Assembly: GCA_028554755.1 (NCBI GenBank)
Contig: JAPTOF010000005.1
Coordinates: forward strand, 21,116,001-21,180,000
Source of the DNA: Cordia subcordata
Taxonomy: Eukaryota; Streptophyta; Magnoliopsida; Boraginales; Cordiaceae
Length of the DNA stretch: 64,000 nt
Direction of reading: 5' to 3'
Numbering within the stretch: position 1 is the stretch's first letter; every line of letters starts with the position of its first letter. The position numbers and the translations under genes are program-made. The notes under the pieces are model-generated. The model saw nothing but the letters and a program-made list of their open reading frames with translations. It had not been told where the DNA came from and ran no database searches. Shown one piece after another: positions 27,201 through 39,464 of the stretch.

Positions 27201-29278
27201 TAAAACATTTTATTTTATACATCAGAACTCTAGTTAGCGGAAATTGGGGAGCCAAATGCATAGTATGTTCAAAGGGAGGGGAATAGTGTGACTGATTTAA
27301 TGGTGAACTTTGACATTCTGAATTTCAGTCTCTTATAGACCCCTCACCTTCTGGATTCAAAAGATTTTGCAATTATTTTCTAACAGTTCTATAACTAGAT
27401 GTTAAGGCCTTTGTCGTTCCATGTTGCCAAAATAGTACCACACCTTTGCACATACTAAAGCCTTTAGTTAATATCCTCCGATTCTGTCTAACGGTGACTG
27501 ATATCAAAAGTGGCACATCTTGTGGTTTGTAGGTCATGGAGCAGTTGGTGAGCAAACTGGACGTGGTGATGTTTAATGCCACTCTTCACGAGGCAGGCGA
27601 AGGAATGGAAACAGATCCGGTATCTGATCCCATTGGTGATCCTACAGTCCTCCCAATTCCGGCTGGAAAATCAAGCTTTGGTGCTGGTGCTCAATTGAAA
27701 AATGCTGTAAGTCATTGACCACCTCATGGGGTGATTATATTTTTTTCTCTAACCAAGTTGGTAAGAATGTCTTGAACATACCTCGCATTAGGGTTTAGCC
27801 AATAGATTTCGAAGTCCTTCAAAACATTCAGTAATGTTGTTTTGTTCAAGAGTAGTCCAGACAGCTCTCCTTCTTTAAATTCTCAAAATGTTGGATCCCA
27901 CTCAAAAACCCTGGGTTAATAGGAGAATAACTGAAGAATAATAAATGCGGACAATAAAGTAAGAGGCTACCATCCAGCTGATGAATGTTCTCCTATTTTC
28001 TCTGAGACTTCAAACGGGCTCAAAATTAAGCACCAATACCATGAGTAGATCTCATCAACTTTTATATTTTTACCATGTGTACAACAGTAAGCATTGTGTA
28101 GATGAAATTTTGAAATGAGGTAGCACGAAGATCTACATCTTACATGTTTTATTATTTTCCATTTTCCCATTTTGTACAAAATGAAGCTCATTCATGTTTA
28201 TAATTCTTTTACCAAATAAATGGTTTACCATCTTCTTTCAGCATGAAGGCACCAAATGTCTAACCTTCTGTGTCAGCATGTGTGGTATACCAGTTTTCAT
28301 TACTACTATGTTAAGGAGTTTTTCTTTTCCTGGTTTGGATAGATCCGAACCTGGTCTAGATGCCTAAGCGATCTCTTTGGTATGGAGGATAACGATTTAC
28401 CTGAGGCTAACAATTTTCTTGATAGCAACACACCAAAAACTTTCAAGGCCTTCCGTCTTCTGAATGCCTTGAGTGACCTTATGATGCTCCCATTTGGAAT
28501 GCTTGTAGATACATCCACAAGAAAAGAAGTGAGTTTGTGTTGCATTACTTATTTAGTCCTTGAACTACTTTTTGGTTGGGATTAGGAATCAAAGAAGTGA
28601 AGTTGTTTCCCTTGTTCAATATACAAAATTTTGCTGTTTTACAGGTCTGTCCAACATTTGGTCCAATATTAGTCAAAAGGGTTCTTAGCAATTTTGTGCC
28701 CGATGAGTTCTCCCCAAAACCAATTCCAAAGAATGTTCTATCAGCCCTGGATTCCGAGGTTTGTCCTCCTCCAATCTAAAAATGTCCTAAATATACATGC
28801 ATAAAATTTGTTTGTGGTGTAGTAATTCTTGACTATTGCCGATTAATTTTGAAATTTTGAGATTCTTGATGCTTGGAGTTTAGAAAGCCCTTGGGTAATT
28901 GCCATTTTCTATTTTCCTAACATGATTTCATATTATTTCTTAATTAAGGATCCTATGGCTGCTTCTGATAAGTGTCTCAATAGCTTCCCTTGCACTGCAT
29001 CTCCAATGCTTTATTTGCCTCCTCCTCCTACTTCACTCATGGATTTTATGTCGGAAGTTGGAGCTCCACAAAAAGGCAAAGCATCAACAGTGAAAAAGTC
29101 ATACATGAGTGATGATGAGCTCAACGAGCTGGATTCACCATTGACCTCAATCGTCATCGATAACTACCATAATTCTAGAAATTCAGCAAAATCAAGTTGG
29201 ACGCCAAATGAAAGAAGTGGTCGAACTGTTGTCAGATACCAGCTTCTTAGAGAAGCATGGAAAGAAGATGAAAATTGA
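24209..29278 (+). CDS. EEIG1/EHBP1 NT-C2 domain protein (PMI1-like), 8 coding exons
   Basis: This is a plant protein of unknown exact role. The NT-C2 domain is a C2-like membrane or scaffold module, shared with PLASTID MOVEMENT IMPAIRED1. Exons: 24209-24865, 25140-26044, 26355-26637, 26739-26984, 27533-27706, 28343-28528, 28645-28758, 28949-29278. Phases join cleanly and give about 964 aa. Residues 1 to about 153 form the NT-C2 domain (starts MGLGGKSKKKKGVAIQVEYV). An acidic linker follows (MEDDDSEIAGFTDDDG), then a helical region (RIEMLEEELREAAAIEFGLY). The conserved C-terminal half includes RLTFWLSNLIMLRAIVSQ and ends RYQLLREAWKEDEN. It resembles the Arabidopsis At3g01810/At2g42320 group by memory. 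It faces the DUF2828-like pseudogene. Confidence 0.9.
24893..24979 (+). repeat. 29-bp unit, three tandem copies, in NT-C2 gene intron 1
   Basis: Copies lie at 24893-24921, 24922-24950 and 24951-24979 and contain AATGATCCTTCTAAGATTTAG. They are nearly identical, so the expansion is recent. They start 28 bp after the exon 1 donor. One frame stays open through the repeats, but splicing to 25140 restores the conserved protein. Confidence 0.9.
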
Positions 29279-29750
29279 TATCACTCCTCAAACATTCCTG
29301 CATTGAGTTAGCATTTGCTTGTACATGAAGTATTAAGGATAAAGTAGTTAGTTAGATGCAGCAAGATTGGAAAACTTATGCCATCAAAGAAATGAACTTG
29401 CTGAATACAATTGTTAGAAAATGCAATTCTTTTGCATCCTTTATTTGTTGCAGTATTTTTTTCCTCTTTGATATCTATTTATCTCTTAGTACTACAATAT
29501 GACAGCCCCAATTTTCTTCTCTTGGTGGACATCCCTCTGCAACAAACAGAAGGAAGTACAAAGACCACATATTTCAAAGCACAATACTTACATATGAATC
29601 TAAAATTAAGGAAAATAAGGATAGCAGTAACGAAAATGAAATGTAGAATCATTGTTTTCCCGAAAGTTTGGAACAAAAAAGACAGATAGAATAGGATTTA
29701 TATTTCAGGGAAATTTACTGGAAAAGTCACATTGTTGAATCAAAGATAGA
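29279..29750. other. Convergent 3' ends
   Basis: These 472 bp hold the 3' UTR of the NT-C2 gene (+) and the 3' flank of the DUF2828-like locus (-). No other feature is seen. Confidence 0.5.
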
Positions 29751-31766
29751 TCAATCAACAACCAAGAGTTTGTTGTATTCTTCCCCAGCTATGGCCATTT
29801 TCATGGTGTCCTCAGGGTTCAATTCCCCACCATTCTCCAGAAACAACTTCAGAAGATTCTTAGAAAATCCACTAACAAGAGCCACTCCTTTCTGGTGGCT
29901 TGGAACTGGAGTAACATCAGAGTTGCTTAGGTTCCAAAACACTATCTCTGGCACAGGTGTGTATCCATGTTCACAAAATTTTCTGCAGATTGCTTCATAG
30001 TCAGTCTCCCATAGATTTGCTGATGCTTGATCAAACTCCATATCACTAAACATGAAAAGCCTCTTTATCATCTGATCTTCACTAAGATTTCCCTTCTTGG
30101 CAACTTCCAAGATTTTATCAAACACTCTCTGGAAATCTGTGTTCATTTCCCAATCCATTCGTTCGATTGAGCGCACCTTGGACTGCAGATTATCTCCCTC
30201 AATAATCTGAAGCTGAGGATTATGACTAAACGTAATCAGCTTCCCTTTCCAGGGTTGTTCACTCATTTCTGAAACAAGCAGCCCCAGGGCAACAGAAACA
30301 TCCAGGGGAGCTACTTTCGCCAGAGAGCCTGAAGACATGCTTCCTGAGACATCACATACGGCAAGACAATTTTTGAGCTTTCCAATTGCAGAAAGGTCAT
30401 CAACTATCTCTGCCACTGCAACTCGGCCAACTGATGATCCTTGCCATGACTCAGTGACCGTATAATCTCATGGGGCAGCAATGAGCCTGCTGAAATCTTC
30501 GCTTTTCCACTCTTCACTCTGTCAAGAAACCCCTGAAACCGTTCTTGATCATGCTTCATGAACAATTCTTCATAATTTTTCATGGCAATTGAGGGCACCC
30601 TGCTATAAGGGAGCTCATTCCATCGATTTGCACTCATATAGATCTCTGGAAGCTTCAGAGCCTTGCGAAGTGGTACAAGTACTTCTCTTCTCAAACGATC
30701 CCTTATCCTATATGCATAGTGAGCCTCTTCTATGTTCTTATATTCAGGTAAATCTCTCGGAAACAATCTTCTTGCTATACTTTCACACAAGAGGGTTGAA
30801 CGATCAAAGTGCGAATACAATGAGGGGCACCATTTCGCTGCAAAACTCAGACATTTTCCACCTTCAGACCTCAGGTTTTCCAAATCACACTTGAGAGACT
30901 CGGCGAAAAGATCAGAGACTTTGTTGTGCAGAAACCTGTAAATCGGATAACTGTTGTATCTTTCAACACTTTTCTTGCCTGCTTCAATTCTTTTCTCCTC
31001 GGTGGTAGTTTTAGACCCATGTTTATACCAAGACTCTTCACCATATTTACTTTTTCTAAATTGTATGTCTTTCTTTTCTGCTTCCCTCACATCAGGCCCT
31101 TCAAGCAGCCGATAAAGAATCTTAGGCAGGTCCTTGAAGTACTGATTTCGCATAGCAGGCCAATGTTTTCGGGTGGTTCTTATGAAGCCACAACGCGGAT
31201 GCATAAAATCCTTCCCTTTCTCCTTTTCCAGTGCCTCTGACACCTCTTAAATTGAAGACAAGCTTGATAGCTGTCAATCGATCTTGATCCCAAGCCGACT
31301 GCAGCCGTTTTTCGACGTCATCCCGGGGCGTATCAGGCACCACATGGAAGAAAAAATTCAGGCATGGATTGCCACTTGACAGGAAAGTTGGAGAAAAATT
31401 TTCTGTGAGTCCCATGTTTCGCCTCAAAGCTGTGTATAAACGTTTGTCAATATTATTATAGTTGGCCACCATCAAATCCATGAAAGGGTCAGCTGCAACA
31501 GATGGTTTACAATCATTGGGTTGTTGTTGATCAGTGCTAGAAATGTCGCCATTGCTTGAATTTTCTGAAACTTTTTCTGCATGTGAAGATGGTGTTGAGA
31601 GGTAGATTTCAGGAGGGCCGAGCAGTGGAATGAATGGATGGTCCGTTTCTGATGAAATGGTTTCTGAGCTGATGAGGTGAGACATGCAACGTTTCACCAT
31701 TAATGGCTGGTGATCAAGCTTTTGCATGCTACTAGTAATCCACTTAAATTTGGTGGCAAAGCTCAT
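29751..31766 (-). pseudogene. DUF2828/DUF7788 vWA-like plant protein, two frameshifts
   Basis: This single-exon plant family resembles an uncharacterised mimivirus protein (L728), and its function is unknown. The start ATG is at 31764-31766. The segment to about 31133 carries the N-terminal domain (FIPLLGPPEIY, GVRGTGKGEREGFY). The frame then shifts at 31129-31135, and the next segment (YFKDLPKILYRLLEGP ... LLPHEII) runs to a TAG at 30404. A second shift there leads into the C-terminal vWA-like domain (CLAVCDVSGSMS, a MIDAS-type DxSxS motif; LFMFSDMEFDQA) ending LLVVD at 29751. Family members read through without break. The first site also seems to lack about five residues seen in relatives (from memory). 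It is a pseudogene, or there are assembly errors. Confidence 0.85.
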
Positions 31767-32590
31767 TTTCTGTCTGAAATAAATAGAATACAGAAAAGAA
31801 AAGGTTTATATATATATATATACACATATATGATGAAATTTAATAATACCAAAAAGAATAATAATAATAATAATAATGCATGTTTCGTACAAAGGGACAA
31901 ATGGAAACCCTCTCAAGTAAATTACGCGATATGGCATTATTGTTTGCGACGCAATATCTATAATTAAAACGAAATACAAAAAAAAAATTTAGAGGGATTC
32001 AAGTGTCAAGAGATTTAAAAAAAAAAAAAAAAACCCACCATCTATGACAAGTGTGGTGCCCTTTAACTTGTGATGAATAATTGTTCCGTATTAACTCCAG
32101 GGAAATATAATCAATCTCTAAGCAAGAGAAGCTTGATATGAATTTAACTATATTGATCAATGAGAGCCATCATCATACACTAAGAAAACAAAAGGATTAA
32201 GGAAAAGAAAAGAAAAGAAACAATTCATCACCTTGTATAAAATTGAAAAGAGGACAAAGTTAAGGTGACAAACTTTTTGGAGTTCTGAAAATTGTGCACA
32301 CAAAAAATTGATGGTTTCAGTAGGGTTTTAGGGAGAGGATGATAAGAACTTTGAAAAACTAACTAGACTTTTAAAGGTATTTAAATACTTTCTCTAGCTT
32401 AATTATCATTATCAGTACAAAGATTGGAATGCAAGTATCCTTTACTTGACCAACAAGTAACATCATAATGACGAGCATGCCCTTCTTATGTTTAGCCTAA
32501 GTAAAAAGGTTCTAGAAAATTTATTTTGATATTATTCACCATATATAGCTAATTCATATATTATGACAGGATAAGGTTTAATTTGATTAA
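31767..32590. other. Upstream flank of the DUF2828-like locus
   Basis: It contains short (TA)n and (AAT)n tracts (31809-31823 and 31858-31878). There is no gene. Confidence 0.45.
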
Positions 32591-32707
32591 GAAACTGTTT
32601 GGTCTTGCTTATTTGTGACTTATAAATATCAGATCATAAAAAGTATGTAAGATAATATTTTTCTTTAAGTGCTTATAAGCACCAAATAAGCCAAACCAAA
32701 CACCCTC
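32591..32707. mobile_element. Small second-type Tourist-like MITE (117 bp)
   Basis: The left end GAAACTGTTTGGTCTTGCTT and the right end AAGCCAAACCAAACACCCTC are inverted copies. TAA flanks both sides (32588-32590 and 32708-32710). The interior differs from the main MITE family (CTTATAAGC palindromic stretch), so it is a separate family. Confidence 0.72.
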
Positions 32708-34051
32708 TAAGTTGATGAAGTTAGCTAACAAGTATTACGAGTTAGGGACTTGAGGACTCAAGTTAATATATTGTACATGAGAATGGGTTAATATTCAAGA
32801 TAATTTTTGGAACCTTTAATTTTATGATTTCTTGATTTGCAACAATTGAAATGTAACTAATCTTCAATTAGCTTTATGATGTAAAAAATTAATCATATTA
32901 GCACTCAACATACGAGTATTTGAAAGAATGCCCTATGGTGTCTGCCTCATAGATTCGATTTGAAGCAAAAATTGTCCACGCAAAGACAAAGATTGGACTG
33001 GGCTTCTGGGTATTTGATAAATTTGGGAAGAATATCCATTACAAAAAGTGAAAATTGTGGCAAATCTAGAAGGACAGTTATCATTAGACCTATTGATGCG
33101 AAAGGCCCATTCAAGTTATGGTTTGGGCCACCTTTGGGCAGCATTAGAATATTTTGTTCGTCTTGATTAAGCAAGACATATGAAGTGAAACATTCCCTTG
33201 GATACCTGTCTATAGTCTCTGACTTTGCCTCCAATGGAAAAAAAGTAGCAGTTTTGTTTTCATAAGATACTTGTGATAAAATGTCTTATCTATAGTTGTA
33301 AAAAAAAAAAATGGATGAATTGCTTATATCTCATAACATAAAATGTACCGTTTCTTTTAAATTTTCATAAGATAGTTGTAATAAGATAAGACTAATACTG
33401 TTCCCTTCACATTACTAAGATAAGCATTTTATAATAAGCTCATTCCAAACACAGCAAAAGAAAAGTGAAGTAGATAAAATTAGACGAAAACACCTAAGAA
33501 TAAGACGAAAAAGAAAAAAAAAGTAATGCACGAAACTCTTGCTCTCTATGGGATTTGAAAAATATTTACGTAGCGAGAAGAAATTACCGGTCAACCGGTA
33601 AGACCAACAACATCCCAGAAACTAGCCACTGAATCCAGGCTTGATATGCGAAGCTAAACTCAACAGGAGGCATAATGCAACATGTCGCAATAAGATAGGT
33701 AGAATACAACACATCAAAAACCATCCATTTCTGGGGAAGCACTGAAGCACATATCCGTAGCTACTGAGTACCTAGCATCTATAACATATATTCACATTCC
33801 GTGCTGCTAAATTTACTTTAAGCTGTGGGATTACGCATCTTGAGGCGTGTAATGTACGTAGCATAATGATACAGATTACCTACCCTAACGCGATCAGGGA
33901 TAAGAAGATCCCAAAGGTTACAACATGGAGCTCTGTACAATTCTACTTCTGTTGCAATCTGGAAGAGTAACCGATGTCCACGGGTAAAGGACAAAGGAAA
34001 CCTGGAAAGGAGAGAGAGATTTACAGCATTTCGCGTATGGAAATTGGAGAC
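32708..34051. other. Intergenic DNA and 3' flank of the U-box gene
   Basis: No gene is recognised. The part nearest 34051 is the probable 3' UTR of the U-box gene. Confidence 0.45.
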
Positions 34052-37000
34052 TTAACACTGATACACCGCAAAACTCTTGTTCTTCCACAAAAAACTCCAT
34101 GCCCTTCCCAATTTTCTTTTTGATGTCGTCTTGGATAACGGTTCTGCATCTTCAGTAGGAGTGGGGTTGTTACTGCTTTCGGCTGACTCCTGAGTCTGAA
34201 CAGGAGGTGGATCGCGCTGTCGCTGCTCCCTGAACAGCATGAGAAGCTTTTGAGCTTTCTGTTTCCCTCTCATGGTCCCGTTAACTGATATCGATACCAG
34301 AGAAGGTATCACCCCTTCTTGAAGAACCATTTGACTGCATTTTTCGTTTCCATTACACAGTATTAGAAGACATGCTGCAGCTTGCTCCTGCTCGATAGGT
34401 TCACCAACGTCCAAAACTGTCGCAAGTGCGCCAATAAGTCCCTGAGCTGAAATGATCTCATCTCTTGCTAATCGACTTGAGGATAAGTTTACCAGTACTG
34501 CAATGCATTTCTCCACCCAACTCTGGCTGCTTGAATTTGTGATTAGGATTTGGAGGCTATCAATAATACCAGCCGATAGAAGATGCGGTATATTGGCAGG
34601 ATGGCTGGAGAGATTATAAAGAGCATGAAGGGCATCAAGCTTACATTGTGGATCATTTTCACGCTGAAGGACCCGGATGAGAAATGGGGCAGCTTTACTG
34701 GACCCAATTATGGGCTTGGCTTCTTCCAGGCACGACAGATTCAGGTAAAGGGCTGTTGCCGCTCCAACGGAACCCAAATTAACAATCATCTCCTCCAACA
34801 CAAATAGTACTCCTGCTGCCAACATCATCTCTTTGTTTCTGCAAGCAGAACAGACGACCAAGTTCAGTAACAATTAACGTCTTCGTGGGAATATAGAATA
34901 GGAGATCAAACAGCTCAAGCATATCCCGTAAAATACATATAAACAAGCAAAAAGATGCAATTCAGGAAAATTCCAATACTCAGCCGAAAGATTATGTGAT
35001 GACCGCACTCAAGTGGGGCTAAATTTATGTCAAAGCTGACCTCCAGTTCTCTTTAATAAAACTGAATCTTGTTCAAAAACAGATAGTGTCCAACTTGTCA
35101 ATTACAGTATCCATAGTGGTATTGTCCATTTGAAGACACATAATATGTTTCTGGATTAAGCTTATCCCAAAAACAGAAGTTCCTGAATGAAGCTTGTAAG
35201 AATAGAGGAAGTTATTAGCCATTGGCATGTTAAAATCCTATACAGCCGTTGCATCACTCATACCGAAGTCTGATCTTTTACAGCAAAACAGAGATGGCAG
35301 AATTGATGATCAGAAACTCATATGCATACATACACACAAAAAAGAAGAGAACCTAATGCCGTTGCTCTGCAAATTAACATAGCATTCAGCAACAGAGGAA
35401 ACAGCATAGACAGCTCCAAGGACCACACAAGTTGGAACAATTTTTGCAGAAATTGACCAGTACTAAACATTAAAGCTTATTTGTTATTAAAAATTTAAAA
35501 GCGAATCAGAATTGTTTTGTTTAATTATTGAAAATTTAACAGCGAATCATAAACAAAAGCCAAGTAAAATACCGATCATCATTCATCACAATGACATGGG
35601 CACCTTTCAAAGTAACCAAGCTGCACTAGACAATTGATCTTGATGGCTACAAAATTAAAACAGTGACATATGATCTACTACTTGATTCAGACGGACATGT
35701 TCTAAAGAAGATTAAATGTCATTAAACAACTAGCAAATTAACTTTTATTGGTAAATATACCTGTTGTTATTTACCGCAAGGTTGAAAAGAGCCATAGCTC
35801 CAATTTCCTGAGCCATTTCATTCTTTTCATGCACAGCAGACTCAAAAAACCGTACTAATGCTTCAACAAATCCGTTTGCCCCCATATAAATTCTAGCCTC
35901 TTCATCATCCTTTAGCAAGTGCCTTATCTGTTCTATCACATTGCACTTTTTCTTCAGGTCTTCGTCTTTGTTCAAAATAGCCAAAAAGTCCTCATATCTC
36001 TCAAACACATTATTCTCAGACTCATCCTCTTGTGCAGATGAATCTTCTTTTTCATTTTCTTCAGCCTCCTTAATAATACCGCTATCCTCCAAAGGAACAA
36101 CCTTTACACCCTTAAACTTGCATGACCCAACACTTTCCATTGACTTTGAATTTGCTGACTCACTTTCTGACAATGCCAACCTCCAATAGTTAAGATCAAG
36201 GGACTCAGGCGGACCATCTGGAACCAGAACTCCATTTTGTTCACACCAACTAGTAACCAGACCCTTCACACAATAATTGGGAGTCAAACAAAGATGGGAG
36301 AGCTGCTGCTGAGTCTTTGGACAGGTGTTATGCCCGTCGCTAAACCATTTCTCTATACAGATTCTTTCATATGTTTGCCCAGAAGCAATAATCACTGGGT
36401 CATACATTAGCTGCAATGATATTGGACATCTTAACTCTTCAGGAGGGACAGGCATCTGGTCTGATCGTCGAAAATTTGGTTTAAAATTAAAAGAACTAAG
36501 CTTCGAAAGTTGCCGATCAAAGGCATGAATATTGCCCCCTTCAAAAGATCCTAGAACAGTGGGGGAACATGGTGTGGAACCCTGCGAATCATTGTCATCT
36601 GAAAACTCATTTCTAAATAACTTTGAGTATTTTCTCATAAGATGCAAAAGATAAGCCACAATTGACTCCTTTCGCTTGTCTTCTTCAGCCCTAGCTCTCT
36701 CAATGAGTTTCTTCAAAGCCCTCCTCTCTCTTAGTGCTGCTCTTGAAGAAGTAATGCTAAGTTTAGTAGCAGCTTGATGAAAAGATTCAAGCTCATTATT
36801 GTCGCTGCAATTGCTATCAAAATTTCTTCCTTGCTGGAGAAGTGCAATTATTTCATCGCCCACCTGCTTCTCCATTGGATCAAGTGAGAACTCTATCCCC
36901 TCCATTTCACTTAGAATTTCAGAAATCTGAAACAAAAGTAGAGGCAATTAAAATCAGAATTATTTCATTGGAAATCAGAAGAAAACGTAGAAACTCAGTT

Positions 37001-38650
37001 ACAGCATACAAAATTCAATTTTCCATAACCCCATGTTATAGGTGAAGCTCAATAAGAGGGGACAAGAGAGGAGGAGAGAGAAATGTAGCCTAGAAAGAGC
37101 TGCTGGACAATTATGCACCCTAGATACTAAAATTGATCACTGGGGCAGAAAAGGTATTCAACTTTGAGAATTAAGAACTAAAGAATTAAGATCAACATTA
37201 CCTGACAACTAATACTTTGTGGAACAATATCTTCAACACGCTTTAGACTACCTTCAAGAGCACATTTTGCTTTCTCAAATTTGAGAACAGCAGAATCCCC
37301 AGTTATAGCCTGAGAACACGTATATGTTAATAAACAGTATATGAATTTGAAAATAGAAAGGCAAAAAGGAAATACATGATGTTTTTTAAAGTTTTCAGCA
37401 TTGAATGTAGCTTGTGCTTAGAATTAGCTCTCAACCTAACCAATGAATCCACCCACAGAGACACATCCAGAACATTGCTTATACTCCAACACGCAACTGA
37501 GAACACTAATCCATGTCTCAGGTATCATAACCTATGCAAAACCAAAGCTAACTAAATCCATCTCACATAACCCTTTGTAGACTTCAAGAAATATAGTCAG
37601 AGTATTTCTGATAAAATAAATAAATATATAGTGAAGGGTAAACAATACCAGGTATAGTTTGCTGCATTCAGCACAATGTTGAAGAACAGTCTTGGTTTTC
37701 TCAAGTGCTATGTGTAAAGCGCATAATGCTTGAATCCCCGTCATGCTCCTAGGCCTCGCTGCTTCCAGGTCAGGAAATATCCCCAGCACTCTGGCATAAA
37801 TAGCAGATAGAGTCTTGCACATCCCTCCATGTAACTGCATTAACAACCACATTGTCATCATCACTGACCAAATTAATGCAAACCCAGAGAAAACTATGCG
37901 CACTCAACCATCAGAGGTCGAATAAATCCAAAGCAACTCTTAAATGTCAGAGAGCAATGATAAATCTATATTGGCCCACTTTAAAAGCTTGTGAAGCAAT
38001 CTCGAATTAAGAAGGAAGGTCGAATGGAATAGATAACAACTAGTAATTTATATCGGCCCACTTTAAAAGCTTAAACCAAACTACTCGTTATATAACACGA
38101 TACGGTCAGTTACATAGATCGATGATAGCACTCATTCCATTTATTTTATTTTATTTTTTAAAACCCCACCCTCATGAGATTGAACCTAGGACCTATTGAT
38201 GATAACACTCATTCTATTTATTTATTTATTTATTTTAAAAACCTCCACCCCATGAGATTGAACCCAGTACCTCATTATGAGGTAGATAGTCTCAACCACT
38301 AAGAGCTATCCCTTGATCCCACCAATCATTCCATTTCAACACAATTAAGACTCAAATTCAAATACACACTACAATTGGGCAAAAATGCCATTTTCTGTCA
38401 AGAATTCAATAGGAAAACATCAGTATGTAGTAAACTACAAGTAGAAATCTACATTGGCCCACTTTAAAGGGTTAAACCCAATCAAACGGGGCACGAGATT
38501 GGATTGGGTATATGATATGACGGAACCATTCATTCATGTTGAAACACAATTTTGAAATAATTTAGTTCAACAAATAAGACCGTTTTCTTCATGGATCACC
38601 TTTGGCTCCCCGAGTGACATTAGATTTTCTTCAACCTCTGCAATATCCAT
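34052..38650 (-). CDS. PUB45: U-box/ARM-repeat E3 ubiquitin ligase, 5 coding exons
   Basis: It is predicted to transfer ubiquitin from an E2 to substrates bound by its armadillo repeats. Exons, in reading order: 38650-38600, 37834-37649, 37309-37202, 36926-35761, 34838-34052. Phases fit and give 765 aa, close to Arabidopsis PUB6/7/45; which of the three is the ortholog is not settled. It starts MDIAEVEENLMSLGEPK. A U-box N-terminal domain follows, and the U-box lies at about 275-348 (ELRCPISLQLMYDPVIIASG, TYER, CPKT). A Glu/Asp-rich linker comes next, then ARM repeats from about 400 to 700 (e.g. ALYNLSSHPANIPHLL). The tail is basic (KRKLGRAWSFLWKNKSF). A 5' UTR exon ending at 39296 and an intron 39295-38694 are inferred. 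A SINE sits in intron 1. Confidence 0.94.
38143..38322 (-). mobile_element. tRNA-derived SINE in U-box gene intron 1
   Basis: On the minus strand there is a box A-like TAGCTCTTAGTGG (about 38296-38309) and, about 30 bp on, a perfect box B-like GGTTCAATCTC (38254-38264). A TTTTTAAAATAAATAAATAA tail follows. The outer flanks are near-identical 13-14-bp direct repeats related to CATTCCATTT (about 38130-38142 and 38323-38336), a target duplication. The 3' half, including box B, is repeated once more toward 38143, as a partial tandem copy. Confidence 0.72.
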
Positions 38651-39295
38651 GTTTAAGCTCAAAGTGAATCACAACTATAGACCTCTATATCACCTGAATA
38701 ATTAGAATAACCACAAGATTATCAGATCCAGTAAAATCACTTTTTCCACAAAAGATAAATTATATTACCAGAATCAATTGTAGCTCAATTAATCAATTAT
38801 CCTACCAAAATTAATTACTAATAGGAAACTTTCAACATCTTGAAAAAGAAAAAGAAGAAAAGAAAATTACAGTATCAAATTAATTAACTAATAGCAAATT
38901 TCAAACAAATACATTATAGAATATTTGAAAAACTAGGAGCTTCATCTTCACCAATTAACTGATTGGAAATTTTCATCTTAAGTACATTACAAAATACGTA
39001 AATATAAATGTACAAGCTTTAACAGTAAAAAATTATATTATCTCAGACAATTGAGTAATAGGAAAAAAAAAATTCAGCTCGACACATTACAAGTTGGGTA
39101 AAAAATCATGAATTTGTCATGAATAGAAAACACGCTTAGCCGTTAAAATATACTTATAAAAAAATGCTTACATTTCCAAAATAAATACGATTACCTCATC
39201 GGAGAAACAACATATCCAAAAGAATTATATATAAAAAAAAAACACACACACATATCCATGCGTGTGCACGCGCGCCTGTATGTATAAAAACGTAC

Positions 39296-39410
39296 CAGAA
39301 TGAGCTGAAAATTCATCCAAGGAGGCTTCATCAAACGCCGTCGTAACAGGAGAAATCTAACATTATTTAATATCCCAAGCTTCCTTCTGTTGATCTATTC
39401 AACATCTTAA
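39296..39410 (-). promoter_or_regulatory. Inferred 5' UTR exon and promoter edge of the U-box gene
   Basis: A CTG|GTACGT donor on the minus strand at 39296/39295 pairs with a TTCAG acceptor at 38694-38695, upstream of the start codon. An ATG at 39329-39331 opens a 14-codon uORF that would cross this junction and stop in the next exon. (AT)n and (GT)n tracts at 39440-39480 lie just upstream. This is inferred from splice signals only. Confidence 0.45.
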
Positions 39411-39433
39411 TAGATATAATCGATTAACTGTAA

Positions 39434-39464
<31 letters not shown>

